Assembly: GCF_019930045.1 (NCBI RefSeq)
Contig: NZ_JAHZQQ010000013.1
Coordinates: 1-42,327, forward strand
Direction: 5' to 3'
DNA from: Streptococcus australis
Lineage (GTDB): Bacteria; Bacillota; Bacilli; Lactobacillales; Streptococcaceae
Length of the DNA: 42,327 bases
Below the pieces are notes generated by a model, which had not been told where the DNA came from, searched no databases, and saw only the letters and a list, made by a program, of their open reading frames with translations. The position numbers and the translations under genes were made by a program. The first letter of the stretch is position 1. Each line of letters begins with the position of its first letter. Shown piece after piece: positions 16,279-26,588 of this stretch.

Positions 16279-17626
16279 TGTGTCCACCTATCCCTTCTTG
16301 CAAGCGAGCTTTAAAATCAGCTGGCTCGATGCTACTTGATTGGGCAATTTGTTGTGCCACTGCTTCTCGATAGCTATCAACTGATTGGTAGATTTCCTTG
16401 ATACGGGCTACCATATCTGCTTCTTTTCCTTGATCAAAGATATTGGATTGCGCTAGGAAGTGGCGGTCATGCAGGGTATGGCTAAAGGCAAGAATGACTT
16501 GCTGGTGTTCAAAGGCCTTGCGGACAATTCCTTGCACTTCTGCATAGTGATTGATATCTAGATAAATACTAGAGACCTTGAGCAATTCTTTGATCCGTTC
16601 TTGGCTGATGTTTTGATACAAGACTACATTTGGATAGCGGACCATGGACAAGAGACTCGCAGACATCTCTGTCAAAGCCGCTACACGGAAGGTCACATTT
16701 GGCAAATTCTCTACTAGGTAGGTCAAAGCTTCAATCTGATCCGAATTGGTCAAGACAAAGGCGTCTTTACGGATATCGTCTTTCACCTTATAGTCATACA
16801 AGTAGCCAAGGGGACCAAAATAGCTATGCTGGTCTTGTGAGGTCAACTGCAAAGCGCGATGATAGGTCGCATTTTGTGGAATCAAGATCTTCTTGGTCCG
16901 GATTTCTGGGCTATTTAGAATCAACTGCATGTTGCCTGGAAGACTATCATGAAGAGGTTCTTGCCATACCAAGACGTCGCGCCCTTTGATCCCTTTATTG
17001 CCCAACTGAAGACTAATGCTAAAGGAGGTGGCAAGGGTATTGTAGACCAATCCATCCAAATCAAAACCACGATGCTCTAGATAAAAGACAAAATATTCTA
17101 AGCGATTCTTGAAAATTCGCATAGGTTGATGGTCCAAGGTCAAGATCAAATCCCCTGTTTGGTGATTCTCTGTCAAGCGCTCGATGTCCCCTTCAAAATA
17201 AGTGGTTACCAATTGCTGGCCTTGATCGCCACAGGTTGTCACGGCAATCTTACGACCGTATTGGTCATAGCGCTCGATCATGACCACTTGCCCCTTGTCA
17301 TCCAACCACTCCAGGCGCTCAACGATGCGTTTATAGGAAGCAGCATGGTAAGCAATCCGAGCCTTTTCTTGACCATAGTAGGTCACTTTTCCCGAACTGT
17401 TATCCCCAGAAACTTCCCAGAAATCAGGCACTGGTACTTCATTAAAGTAGCGACCGCGCTTCTCCCCTTTTGGTTGACCCAAGAAATAGATAAAGGGAGA
17501 TTCAACTCCATCCGGCAAAAAGCCATTCGGCTCCAAAATGACCGTTGGATGATCAAAGCCAGATTCTTTCATAGAGTGGAGCAAATCCTGGCTCTCACGA
17601 GAATAGCTATCAAATACGTTCAGCAT
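16271..17626 (-). CDS. gtfB: SRR glycosyltransferase chaperone subunit GtfB
   Basis: GtfB pairs with GtfA to add the first GlcNAc to serine and threonine of the SRR adhesin. GtfB has a glycosyltransferase-like fold but serves to bind the acceptor peptide. The 451-residue length and LPNVTFRVAALTEMSASLLSMVRYPNVVLYQN fit the family (Gtf2 in S. parasanguinis). It lacks the catalytic E-x7-E seen in GtfA, as expected. The ATG lies 17 bases inside the end of gtfA, so subunit synthesis is coupled. Confidence 0.93.
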   Translation of the reverse strand: MLNVFDSYSRESQDLLHSMKESGFDHPTVILEPNGFLPDGVESPFIYFLGQPKGEKRGRYFNEVPVPDFWEVSGDNSSGKVTYYGQEKARIAYHAASYKRIVERLEWLDDKGQVVMIERYDQYGRKIAVTTCGDQGQQLVTTYFEGDIERLTENHQTGDLILTLDHQPMRIFKNRLEYFVFYLEHRGFDLDGLVYNTLATSFSISLQLGNKGIKGRDVLVWQEPLHDSLPGNMQLILNSPEIRTKKILIPQNATYHRALQLTSQDQHSYFGPLGYLYDYKVKDDIRKDAFVLTNSDQIEALTYLVENLPNVTFRVAALTEMSASLLSMVRYPNVVLYQNISQERIKELLKVSSIYLDINHYAEVQGIVRKAFEHQQVILAFSHTLHDRHFLAQSNIFDQGKEADMVARIKEIYQSVDSYREAVAQQIAQSSSIEPADFKARLQEGIGGHSE

Positions 17627-19124
17627 GTGTCACCTCTTCTATCAATTGTGTCCAAGCTTCTTCTACTCGGCTGGTCAAAAAGTCTTCTGCACGCGCATAA
17701 GATGCTTGACGCATGCTGGCTAGATCATCTTTTTTGTAAAGCTGGATGATTTTATCTGCAAAGGCAGAAGCGATCTGGTCGACCACTTGGTCTGCTGAAG
17801 GCGGAATGAGATAGCCATTTTTACCTTCTGTGACAAAGGTCTGGTTGCCATAAGGAACGTCAAAACCGATAATCGGTAGACCCGAACCGATCGCCTCCAT
17901 CAAGGTCAAACCAAATCCTTCACTGGTCGATGCGGACAGGTAAACCTCATAGTTCTTATAAATTTCCTCGAGATTGGCATGCCCTTTGAGATGGATATAG
18001 TCTGTCGCACCCAATTCATCAATCAGAGAGCGCAACTTGCCTTCTTCTCCACCTTTTCCATAGATGTCAAAGGACAGCTCTGGCAATTCTTTTTTGGCCC
18101 GAACCACTGCTCGCACCAACCAGTCAATATGCTTTTCAGTCGCCAAACGAGAAGCTGTAATCATAGAAAATGGGGTACGATTTTCGTTTTGTGGCAAGCT
18201 GGCAAGGCTTCCAACTGGAATGGTATAGATAGCAGGCTGATGGTTGGTGTATTGGGCAAATTGCTCCGCCAAGATTTCTTTTTGACGGTCGGTCGCAACA
18301 ATAAAGAAGTCCACCTTGTCTGCATTGGTAAATTGGTACTCGTAGTAGTTGTTCCACAAGATATACTGATCGTCAACATTATTGGCACTGAAGTGCTCTG
18401 CGTGAACGACCACGCCTAGACGCGCTTTTTGCGCTTCTTCAAAAATGGGCTGCCCGATATTGGTTTCGCGATCCAAAATCACCAAATCTTGTTTGGTCAA
18501 TTGAAGGGTCTGCATGAAGTAGCGGATCAATTCTTGGCGACCAACCAGATAACGATCTGGGAAACGATAGATTTCGCGGCCATCTGCCATCTGCATGCTG
18601 TAGGCAACCGTCCCGTCTTCATTGTAAAAACGGCGCTCAATCAAGTTGGCTTGGTTGTTCTTGGGAATGAAGTACTCCGTACAATAGCGGGCATAGGAGA
18701 AATAATCCTTTCTCACCAATATCCCTCTAGACACGTACTCGCAACGTTCGACATAGGGACTGTTTTCTGAGCGCAAGTAGCAGGTCAAAAAATTGTCCTG
18801 GTCCTCATAAAAGAAGCGCTTGATCTTGCCATCGACTTCTTCGCGCGTCGGCTTCCCGGCAAAACCTGCTAAGACCTGGTCAATGGTATAGGTCGTTGGT
18901 GCAATTTTTATATCTGTAAAATGGCTGTAGAGCCAGATGATTTCATCATTTTTAAAACCGATATTTTCTGTTAAATGTTGGATATTATCGGCTAGAATCA
19001 TATCCATAAAGACAAATTTAGCTGGTTGATGGATATTGCGTAACAACTGGGCCCGGTAGGCCTGGGCGTACTCAACACCACTGCTGGCCCAACCGATTCC
19101 AAGGTTGATATTGTATACTGTCAT
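17610..19124 (-). CDS. gtfA: SRR O-GlcNAc transferase catalytic subunit GtfA
   Basis: GtfA transfers GlcNAc from UDP-GlcNAc to serine and threonine of SRR proteins before export. The 504-residue protein begins MTVYNINLGIGWASSGVEYAQAYR, the Gly-rich acceptor-side loop of the family. It carries the retaining GT4 motif Glu402-x7-Glu410 in EGFGLTLMEAIGSGLPIIGFD. The region of about residues 60-200 is the GtfA-specific inserted beta-sheet domain used for GtfB contact. It starts 11 bases after the secA2 stop. Confidence 0.95.
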   Translation of the reverse strand: MTVYNINLGIGWASSGVEYAQAYRAQLLRNIHQPAKFVFMDMILADNIQHLTENIGFKNDEIIWLYSHFTDIKIAPTTYTIDQVLAGFAGKPTREEVDGKIKRFFYEDQDNFLTCYLRSENSPYVERCEYVSRGILVRKDYFSYARYCTEYFIPKNNQANLIERRFYNEDGTVAYSMQMADGREIYRFPDRYLVGRQELIRYFMQTLQLTKQDLVILDRETNIGQPIFEEAQKARLGVVVHAEHFSANNVDDQYILWNNYYEYQFTNADKVDFFIVATDRQKEILAEQFAQYTNHQPAIYTIPVGSLASLPQNENRTPFSMITASRLATEKHIDWLVRAVVRAKKELPELSFDIYGKGGEEGKLRSLIDELGATDYIHLKGHANLEEIYKNYEVYLSASTSEGFGLTLMEAIGSGLPIIGFDVPYGNQTFVTEGKNGYLIPPSADQVVDQIASAFADKIIQLYKKDDLASMRQASYARAEDFLTSRVEEAWTQLIEEVTHAERI

Positions 19125-19135
19125 AATGTCCTCTT

Positions 19136-21514
19136 TTATGGGAAATGCAAGACAATTTCCCCTTTTTTATTGATTTCTACTCGACTCAGTAAAAGATTGC
19201 GGACCATTTGTTCTTTGGCCGCCCCTTTCATTCGATCAAAGGATTGGTAGGCTTCTTGGAAAAATTCTACCAAAGGATTTTTCTGACTGGTGTACTGACC
19301 AGAAAGAGCCATCCGCAATTGTTGCAGATAGTCTACCTGCTCGACCCAGTTTTCATCAATGGCTTTTAAGACAGCCATGCGTTGGAATTGCGCGATCACC
19401 TCATCGGTGCCCAAGATCTTATACTTAGCCTCTAACTCGCTCTTCGCGATCTCCCACAAGAAATTCCCTTTGGTTTTCTTGCTACGGAAAGTTTGGTGGG
19501 CCTTTTCAGGATCCACTTGGTAGCTAACATTGTCTAAAATATAGCGATAAAAAGCTACCGGTTCCTTGTATTCTTTTTTATGGACTACGCTTGAAAAGAC
19601 GGAACGAAGCGCTTTTTCAACGACGTCGTCCAAGCGCCCCTCTTGTTTGATCAAGCGGTCACGCTCTTCGTAGACGATGGCACGCTGAATGTTCATACTC
19701 TCCGCAAATTCTAGCGTCATCCGTCGACTAGCCTGACCAGAACTTTCACTAGCATTTTGAGCTCTTTCCACCAAGTTTCTATACTTGCGTTTGGTCAGAG
19801 CTTTGGCTGAACCAATTCGCTCATCCACATCATAGTCTTGATAGGTATCCTGGATCCAGTCTGGTCCCCAGTTTTTCATCAAATCGTCTTCCAAAGAGAC
19901 AAAGAACTTGGTCAAACCAGGATCTCCTTGGCGACCTGAACGTCCCCGAATTTGAAGGTCAATCCGCTGATTCATCATCCTCTCAGTTCCTACAACCACC
20001 AAGCCACCTAACTCAGCAACTCCTGGCCCCAACTTGATATCGGTTCCCCGACCAGCCATGGAAGTCGCTACGGTCACGGCTCCTTTTCGGCCTGATTCTT
20101 TAATGATTTGGGCCTCCCGAGGTGCATTGTTGGCATTGAGGAGATTATGAGGAATTCCTTCACGCAAGAGAAGATTCGAGTAAAGGATCGACATCTCAAC
20201 GGAGCCAGCAAAGACTAGAATCGGATTGCCCTTTTCGTGGATTTTCTTCACATAATCCAAGGACGCCACGATTTTCTCCGGTAAGGTTTGATAGATTTCA
20301 TCCGGCAAATCCTTACGGATCTTCTTGCGATTGGTTGGAATCTTGATCACTGACATGGCATAGGTATCGAGAAACTCTGCCTCAGCGACCTTCCCAGTCC
20401 CCGTCATGCCTCCCAACTTCCTAAACATCTTAAAGAGATTTTGGTAGGTAATGGAAGCCATGGCCCGTGTTTCTTGAGTTAGCTTGAGACCTTCTTTGGC
20501 TTCAATCGCCTGATGGAGTCCTCCTTGCAAGCGGGTCATTTCCATCAAACGTCCTGTTGCCTGGTCTAGCAAGACAATCTCAGGTTGTCCTTCGACATTG
20601 GGATGGATGACATAGTCCTTATCCTTAATAAAGTTTTTATTGGCCTGCAGGGCTAGGCTGATATGGCGAACCAAGTCCCGGTATTGGGGATCATAGAGAT
20701 TGGGAATGGCAAGAAAAGCTTCTGCTGCATGAGCTCCCTTTCGAGTCAACCAAACCCGTTTCTTTTCTTCGTCAAACTTGAAGTCTTCCCCCTCTTTGAA
20801 GGTTTGGATCAAGGTGTCAATAATCCCATAAAGGTTGGACTGAACCCGAGGAGAACCAGAAATAATCAAGGGGGTCTGAGCACTATCTAGAAGCACCGAA
20901 TCAATCTCATCGACAATGGCGTAATTGAAGTCTGCCAAAAATTGGCCATCTGCTGAAGCCGTCAAGTTCTCTGTTAAATAGTCAAAACCCAAACTGGTAT
21001 TAGTCGTATAAATGACATCTGACCGGTAAATCTCCCGTTTGACTTCTGGATCTAATTCCTCGTCTTCAGATTGTTTCAAGGGAACTCCAACAGTCAAGCC
21101 CAAAAAGCGGTAGACCTGTCCCATCTCTTCTGCATCCCGGGTTGCCAGATAGGTATTGGTCGTAATAACCATGACCCCTTTGCCCTCTAAGGCATTGAGA
21201 TATACAGGCATGGTTGCCGTCAAGGTTTTTCCTTCACCGGTATTCATTTCAGCGACATTCCCCTGGTGTAGGACGATTCCTCCCATGACTTGCACGTCAT
21301 AAGGAAACATACCCAAGACCCGTTTATCAGCTTCTCGCGCAACCGCAAATGCTTCTGGCAAGAGATCATCCAAGGTCTCTCCCTCTGCTAGACGTTCCCG
21401 AAATTCTGCAGTCTTCTCCTGCAGCTGACGATCCGTCAAACGGGCCATGTCATCCTTCCAGCTATTGACTTCTTTTAAGATTTTTTTGATGTTTCTTAAT
21501 TTAACGTAATCCAA
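19136..21514 (-). CDS. secA2: Accessory Sec ATPase SecA2
   Basis: SecA2 is the motor that drives glycosylated SRR adhesins through SecY2. Walker A is MNTGEGKT (about residues 90-97), Walker B is [20 protein letters not shown], and the second motor domain shows [13 protein letters not shown] and [11 protein letters not shown]. The frame is open to 21643 inside asp3, but those residues do not look like SecA2. TTG 21514 has AAGAGG about six bases upstream and gives 792 residues, the normal SecA2 size. The C-terminal zinc-binding linker of housekeeping SecA is missing, as is usual for SecA2. Confidence 0.95.
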   Translation of the reverse strand: MDYVKLRNIKKILKEVNSWKDDMARLTDRQLQEKTAEFRERLAEGETLDDLLPEAFAVAREADKRVLGMFPYDVQVMGGIVLHQGNVAEMNTGEGKTLTATMPVYLNALEGKGVMVITTNTYLATRDAEEMGQVYRFLGLTVGVPLKQSEDEELDPEVKREIYRSDVIYTTNTSLGFDYLTENLTASADGQFLADFNYAIVDEIDSVLLDSAQTPLIISGSPRVQSNLYGIIDTLIQTFKEGEDFKFDEEKKRVWLTRKGAHAAEAFLAIPNLYDPQYRDLVRHISLALQANKNFIKDKDYVIHPNVEGQPEIVLLDQATGRLMEMTRLQGGLHQAIEAKEGLKLTQETRAMASITYQNLFKMFRKLGGMTGTGKVAEAEFLDTYAMSVIKIPTNRKKIRKDLPDEIYQTLPEKIVASLDYVKKIHEKGNPILVFAGSVEMSILYSNLLLREGIPHNLLNANNAPREAQIIKESGRKGAVTVATSMAGRGTDIKLGPGVAELGGLVVVGTERMMNQRIDLQIRGRSGRQGDPGLTKFFVSLEDDLMKNWGPDWIQDTYQDYDVDERIGSAKALTKRKYRNLVERAQNASESSGQASRRMTLEFAESMNIQRAIVYEERDRLIKQEGRLDDVVEKALRSVFSSVVHKKEYKEPVAFYRYILDNVSYQVDPEKAHQTFRSKKTKGNFLWEIAKSELEAKYKILGTDEVIAQFQRMAVLKAIDENWVEQVDYLQQLRMALSGQYTSQKNPLVEFFQEAYQSFDRMKGAAKEQMVRNLLLSRVEINKKGEIVLHFP

Positions 21515-21545
21515 TGTAATCCTCTTTTTTTGCAGTGATGTTCGT

Positions 21546-22016
21546 CTATTCGAGAACTTCTGCTCCCTCAGACGATATTGGTTGAATCGTGAAATAGTGG
21601 AAGGTAAACTCTTGCAAACCTGCACTAAGCAAGCGTACTTCATAGGCGTATGCTTGATCTGGATAGGTAAACGGCAAGCGACCTTCTGCAGTTACTCGAC
21701 GGTCAATAACGTCTCCAAAGCGATCTTTGAAGACGATTTCTACCATAACGGTATGAGCAGGAGTTGATTCGATTTCGATTACCAGTTCATAGTCCTGCTC
21801 TCGTTTGAGCAGTGGCAGACTAGGAATTTGACGTGTTGCACCAAAATTCGTCTGCGAGTGCCAAGTTTTCAGCACTTGACCAGATGGCATGAGGGGATTC
21901 TGAAATTGAACGCTACCTTGGGCAGTTGCCTGAATGGTCGACCCCCAAAGATAATCTGCTAAAACTGTATCACCCCAGTAGATCCGTCTACTTTCATTTT
22001 CTTTCATTTTTATCAT
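21546..22016 (-). CDS. asp3: Accessory Sec system protein Asp3
   Basis: Asp3 (156 residues) forms a complex with Asp1 and Asp2 that binds the SRR substrate and SecA2. It is mostly beta, like a carbohydrate-binding module, and contains YLWGSTIQ and [19 protein letters not shown], segments I associate with Asp3. The start ATG overlaps the asp2 stop as ATGA. The end lies 31 bases before the TTG of secA2. Confidence 0.93.
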   Translation of the reverse strand: MIKMKENESRRIYWGDTVLADYLWGSTIQATAQGSVQFQNPLMPSGQVLKTWHSQTNFGATRQIPSLPLLKREQDYELVIEIESTPAHTVMVEIVFKDRFGDVIDRRVTAEGRLPFTYPDQAYAYEVRLLSAGLQEFTFHYFTIQPISSEGAEVLE

Positions 22017-23557
22017 TGGCTTTTTCCAAAGTCTCTTTCCATGATTTCATTGTACTGGGTCATAAACCATTCAATGATTGGAGCACTCGCGTCATTGTGC
22101 CGACCGGCGCGACTGGTACTAATAATGCGAACCGGTAATTCATACAAGGCTTCTAAAATATCTGGATAGGCCTGCTGGTCGTAGTCATCATCTCTCATAT
22201 AGGCAAGGGCTAGAATCGTATCCTTAAAGTCCGCCTGTTTAAATCGTTCCCAGAAACGTTGATTGAGCTGGCCGATCCCTTCTTGTGACACTTGACCGAT
22301 GATCAACTGCATCATATCTAGAGACGTTCCAAACTCATCTGGACGTCTAAATTTCAGGTTAGCAGCGACATCCCCCAGGTTGACAATAGGTTTACCGACT
22401 AAGATCGCATGTGGGCAGTATAGTGCCCCATAATAAAGAGCACCAAAGGTCCCCATGGACAAGCCTGAGAAATTCATATCTTTGGGCTCAAATCCGAGCA
22501 AGTCCAAGTGCTGGTCAATAAAGGCAGTGATTTGATTTTCCAACTCTTCTGAACCCATATAGAAGGATCCACCTTCTAACCTAGGGTCCGAAAAGAGAAT
22601 AAAGGGACTACCCATAGCACGCATCATCCCAAATCCTTCAAATCCTTCGGCCGGACGATACCCAGAAAAGTAAATGTTTAAAGGGGGCTTCATATCGCCA
22701 GGATGGAAATAAGCAAAGATCTCTTGGCGTTTTTGGTCCCGTAGAGTCTGAGCCCCTACTGTCATGCCTCCTAAGGGACCATGTGACAAGCGCTTGTGTA
22801 GAGCTCCTATCGTAAGCATCCCCTCTCCTTTTGCTTCCAGCGAAAAGGCTAGGTAATAAGGTTCTGCGCCGTCCAATTCTAGTGGTTGCTGCATTTCTTC
22901 TTCTGAAAAAACCGCATCTTTGACCCACTCTCCCAGAGCACCAAAGTGGTAAAATTGGATCCGCAATTGCAGCTGACAGCTTGGATCTTTTTCGTATTCC
23001 AACCAAAAATTGATGGGGCGACTAGCATCATACACATAGTTGTAGACCCACTGAGCAATTGGTGTAAACTCTTTACCGTATGGTCCATCTAGCTTAAGAA
23101 AATGTTTCCCCAGCACTGTTTGCTGACCAGCAAAATCAGGTCTCACTCGCAGGTCACGAACCGTAAAGGCATCTCCATATTGATTGTCGTATAAAAAGCG
23201 CTCTAAGACATAGAGAAATTGATGCTTGTTTGAGAAGTCCCAGGGTCTCGCTTGCTTGAGACTTAAGAGGTGGGCTAACTCTTCAGAAGGTGCCTCTACC
23301 CCATGGCTCTCATCATAAAAAATAGTATAAGGTTGAAAATAAGTCAGGTCTTCTCCTAAAGCCAACAAATCTTCTGGATTCTCTAGGATCAAGGCTTTAA
23401 ATTTAGAGATTTCCTCTTCTTCCATATAGGCTTTGAGCGATGGAAGAGCGGTGGCTTGAAAAAAGTGCCAGCCTAGTCCAGCAGGAAGTTCCACCTGATC
23501 CTGCCAACTGCTTGATCCGATTTGGAGAATATGGGGAATTTGTAGTTTTTTATCCAT
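22013..23557 (-). CDS. asp2: Accessory Sec system protein Asp2 (O-acetyltransferase-like)
   Basis: Asp2 is required for export and, in S. gordonii, O-acetylates GlcNAc on the adhesin. The 514-residue protein has an alpha/beta hydrolase-type nucleophile elbow GLSMG with Ser367. The catalytic histidine is probably His487 in GRHND, with acidic candidates Asp456-Asp458 and Asp460 in RDDDYD. The serine is preserved, so acetylation is likely retained. It overlaps asp1 by eight bases and asp3 by four. Confidence 0.94.
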   Translation of the reverse strand: MDKKLQIPHILQIGSSSWQDQVELPAGLGWHFFQATALPSLKAYMEEEEISKFKALILENPEDLLALGEDLTYFQPYTIFYDESHGVEAPSEELAHLLSLKQARPWDFSNKHQFLYVLERFLYDNQYGDAFTVRDLRVRPDFAGQQTVLGKHFLKLDGPYGKEFTPIAQWVYNYVYDASRPINFWLEYEKDPSCQLQLRIQFYHFGALGEWVKDAVFSEEEMQQPLELDGAEPYYLAFSLEAKGEGMLTIGALHKRLSHGPLGGMTVGAQTLRDQKRQEIFAYFHPGDMKPPLNIYFSGYRPAEGFEGFGMMRAMGSPFILFSDPRLEGGSFYMGSEELENQITAFIDQHLDLLGFEPKDMNFSGLSMGTFGALYYGALYCPHAILVGKPIVNLGDVAANLKFRRPDEFGTSLDMMQLIIGQVSQEGIGQLNQRFWERFKQADFKDTILALAYMRDDDYDQQAYPDILEALYELPVRIISTSRAGRHNDASAPIIEWFMTQYNEIMERDFGKSQ

Positions 23558-25139
23558 GACGTTCTTTCATCCATCCTTCCCATTTCTCGATCAGGCGCTG
23601 ACCGGTGTATTCTTGAATTTTTTCTATCGAGTAGACCAAGGCTTCATTCCATGGCTTCAATTCCAATAAGAAGTGCGTGATTGCCTTTTCTAATTCCTTG
23701 TCTCCCTTTGATAAGACATAGCCGTTTTTCAAATGATCGACATATTCTGTCTGGACGCGGTTGACCTGAGGAATCCCCGCAGAGATCCCTGCAATCTGCG
23801 TATAGAGGTTGGGTTCCTCGCTTAAATCGACAATCAAACGTGTTTTTTCCAACTCTTGTATAATGTCATTTTCACTTGAAAAATTCTTAACCACAAAACG
23901 GTAATTCGGTGCGTCTTGTACAGACTCTTCATCAATGATCTGGTTTTCACCAAGTCCTTCTGACTGACTTGGCGACTGAACAAGATGCAAGTCCTGCTCA
24001 CTAGCGATTAACTCCTCGAGTTGTTGTTCTAGCTCTTTCACCCGCTCTGGTGAACCATTATAAAAAGAAAAAACAACTTCAAATAAGGGATATTGCGCCA
24101 AAATTTCCAGAACCTTCTTGAGCTGGCTCTTACTTGGAAGCTCGCTTTCATTGACATAATAGTAAATCTTTGATTCCTTGCGCTCCTGACTAGAGCCCAA
24201 ACGGAGACGGGAGTCAAAAGAGGTAATCCGATGTGTCTTCTGAGCCAAACTAGGAGAAAAGACCGCAATCGCTTCTTTGGTTTTTTCACTATCTGTAATC
24301 AAGAGCTGGGCATCTATCATATCAAAATAGAGGGCAAAGTTTTCAGCAGACAGGGGCTGGCGGTCCCCATAGAAAGATAGGACTTTCTTAACTCTACTCG
24401 CTGTATCTTGTAAAAAAGCCAAATTAGCTGGGTGAGCGGCCAATACCAACTGATCTCGCCCTGGGACTAAATTCAGTAAATGTTCCTTCATTTTTTCAGA
24501 AACGACTTCGCCCATATCGGCATAACTTTCTTTTTTGAATGCATGGTGGAAAGCCTCATTAACCAGTACAGATCGACTTTGATCGGTTAGCAATTCCCTC
24601 AGTATCCATTGCCCATCAAAATGGAGATATTCTTGAAAATAAGGTTTCTCATCCTTATAGTAAACTCTACTAGAGATAAACCCGCGGTCATCTAAATATT
24701 CAACGTAGAGGATTTCGTCCTCCTTATAACGAGTCAAGGTAAGGATATTGCCGTCCACTCCCGTGTCAATTTTCGCTAAACATTTCCCTTTTCGAAACGC
24801 CATCACCAAAAAGGGAGTATAGGAAAATGTAGTCTCACTTGGCCATTCAACATCCTGGAGCTGGACCGGGCGCATGACCAAATCAGACGGAACTCCTTGG
24901 ATCTCATCAAAAACCGAAAGGACATCTGTCTCAAGTAAATCTTGGCGATGTAAAAAATAACGCAGCTGGGGACTGTATTGAGGTAACAACAATGTTCGAT
25001 CCATTCCCGCTTCTTGAAAAATACGAACTTGATTAATGGTATCATCAAATTCAATGGACTCTCGCATCCAGTACCAAGGGGTAGCTGTCTGCTGCCAGAT
25101 ACGATCAGTTCCATACCAGGCTGGTACAAAATAATACAT
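23550..25139 (-). CDS. asp1: Accessory Sec system protein Asp1
   Basis: Asp1 (529 residues) has a GT-B-like fold without known transferase activity and holds the Asp2/Asp3 complex together. The start MYYFVPAWYGTDRIWQQTATPWYW and the late segment NLYTQIAGISAGIPQVNRVQTEYV fit the family. It begins eight bases after secY2 and overlaps the asp2 start. No frameshift or lost segment is evident. Confidence 0.93.
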   Translation of the reverse strand: MYYFVPAWYGTDRIWQQTATPWYWMRESIEFDDTINQVRIFQEAGMDRTLLLPQYSPQLRYFLHRQDLLETDVLSVFDEIQGVPSDLVMRPVQLQDVEWPSETTFSYTPFLVMAFRKGKCLAKIDTGVDGNILTLTRYKEDEILYVEYLDDRGFISSRVYYKDEKPYFQEYLHFDGQWILRELLTDQSRSVLVNEAFHHAFKKESYADMGEVVSEKMKEHLLNLVPGRDQLVLAAHPANLAFLQDTASRVKKVLSFYGDRQPLSAENFALYFDMIDAQLLITDSEKTKEAIAVFSPSLAQKTHRITSFDSRLRLGSSQERKESKIYYYVNESELPSKSQLKKVLEILAQYPLFEVVFSFYNGSPERVKELEQQLEELIASEQDLHLVQSPSQSEGLGENQIIDEESVQDAPNYRFVVKNFSSENDIIQELEKTRLIVDLSEEPNLYTQIAGISAGIPQVNRVQTEYVDHLKNGYVLSKGDKELEKAITHFLLELKPWNEALVYSIEKIQEYTGQRLIEKWEGWMKERHG

Positions 25140-25147
25140 AGTCTCTC

Positions 25148-26365
25148 CTAGAATATTCTTGTATAACGTTGGTTCACGCGAAGGGCGCGAATTTCTTCTC
25201 GGATATTGTAAATCATTCCGACAAACATGAGAAAGGTCCCTGGGATCATGGTCAAACGTAGAAGCTCTTTATCCCATAGCAAGATAGAAAAAGGAAGCGC
25301 AGTAAAGAGGATCAGATACAAGGTTCCAAAGACTGTCAAGCGTAGCACAATACCATTGATGTAGCGACGTGTATCTGCTCCAGGATAGACATGATCGATA
25401 TACTCGGACGCTTTCATCATCTTATCTGCAATTTCTTCTCCGTTCACATTGACAAAGGCGAAAGCAAAAGAGAGAAGGGCGATCATCAGAATGTATAGAA
25501 GAATCCAAATCGGATCTCCCATGACCAATCGCTTGGCTAGATGAGCAGCCCATTTGGCATTAGGATCCATTGATAAAACCAACAGCATGGCATATTGAGG
25601 AATCGATACCAAGGTCATAGCGTACATGAAGGGCATACCTCCTGCTGGATTGATCTTGATATCTAAAAAAGTATAACTTTTAAGATTATTATGGATGCCT
25701 AGTTTATTGACAGGAATCTGATACTTGGAATATTCAACTAAGACGGCTACATAGACAAAAATTAAGAGGAAAATCACGCCCAGAACATAAGCGATTCCCG
25801 GAATATTATTGACATTTGAAAGGGCCTGCATTACATCTTCTGGAAGGTACATAACCATTCCCGCCATCATGATGACGATAGAATTTCCAAGCCCCAAAGC
25901 AGCATTTAGATCGGATAACCAAACTAAAAAGAAAGCACCAGCTACCATAATCATGGTATTGACTGCAATGACAAGGCCTGAATTCAGTCCTGTTTTCAAT
26001 GGCAAATACATAGCCACTGCCAAGGACTGGACGATGGCGAGCACCAAGGTCACGTACATCTTTCGCCGCTCCACAATCTCCGAACTGGTTTTTTCGAGGT
26101 TAAAGCGTTTTGAAACGGTAAACATCCTCCACAAAATCATGGAAGACATCCATGGGGATAGACCGATCGAAAAGATCGACATCCCACGGAGATTCCCCCC
26201 CATCACAGCACTTGAGAGCTGTAAACCGGTTGTCGTTCCCTCATTGAGTCTCAAGGCCTTTGATAAGTCAACAAAAGGCAAGGAAATTTTACTTCCCAAA
26301 ACATAAATAAAGACGAAAAATATCGTCCAACAAAATCTCTTTCCTACTTCAGATCGTTTTAACAT
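25148..26365 (-). CDS. secY2: Accessory Sec translocase channel SecY2
   Basis: SecY2 is the membrane channel dedicated to SRR adhesins. The 405-residue protein has ten hydrophobic segments. It shows SecY hallmarks in a reduced form: LNEGTTTGLQLSSAVMGGNLRGMSIFSIGLSPWMSS as plug and second helix, and NPAGGMPFMYA in the C6 loop. Cytoplasmic loops are shorter than in SecY, as in other SecY2 proteins. It is the first gene of the nine-gene operon and has its own promoter. Confidence 0.95.
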   Translation of the reverse strand: MLKRSEVGKRFCWTIFFVFIYVLGSKISLPFVDLSKALRLNEGTTTGLQLSSAVMGGNLRGMSIFSIGLSPWMSSMILWRMFTVSKRFNLEKTSSEIVERRKMYVTLVLAIVQSLAVAMYLPLKTGLNSGLVIAVNTMIMVAGAFFLVWLSDLNAALGLGNSIVIMMAGMVMYLPEDVMQALSNVNNIPGIAYVLGVIFLLIFVYVAVLVEYSKYQIPVNKLGIHNNLKSYTFLDIKINPAGGMPFMYAMTLVSIPQYAMLLVLSMDPNAKWAAHLAKRLVMGDPIWILLYILMIALLSFAFAFVNVNGEEIADKMMKASEYIDHVYPGADTRRYINGIVLRLTVFGTLYLILFTALPFSILLWDKELLRLTMIPGTFLMFVGMIYNIREEIRALRVNQRYTRIF

Positions 26366-26454
26366 TTCTTTTAAACTTTCTCTTACTCATTTTGGCTGGT
26401 TCACTTGAGAAATAGCCTTTAAAGATGTGTGTCTATAGTACATTATCTCAACTT

Positions 26455-26483
26455 ATTTTACCATAATTTGCTTATTTTCTAAA
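26455..26483 (-). promoter_or_regulatory. Promoter of the secY2-asp5 operon
   Basis: TTTAGA (26483-26478) and TAAAAT (26460-26455) are 17 bases apart. The leader to the secY2 ATG is about 85 bases and contains a second weaker box, TATAGA. The gtf3 terminator lies upstream, so the operon needs this start. Confidence 0.6.
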
Positions 26484-26542
26484 CATATTTGTCACTAATC
26501 CTTAATATTGTAAAAAAATATGAATTTGATACCGTATTCAAT

Positions 26543-26580
26543 AAAAAATTCTTCAGATTTATGTCTGAAGAATTCTTTTT
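26543..26580 (-). terminator. Terminator after gtf3
   Basis: A perfect 11-base-pair stem (26547-26557 with 26564-26574) and six-base loop, with A and T runs on both sides, directly after the gtf3 stop. It separates gtf3 transcription from secY2. Confidence 0.9.
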
Positions 26581-26588
26581 TATCCTAT

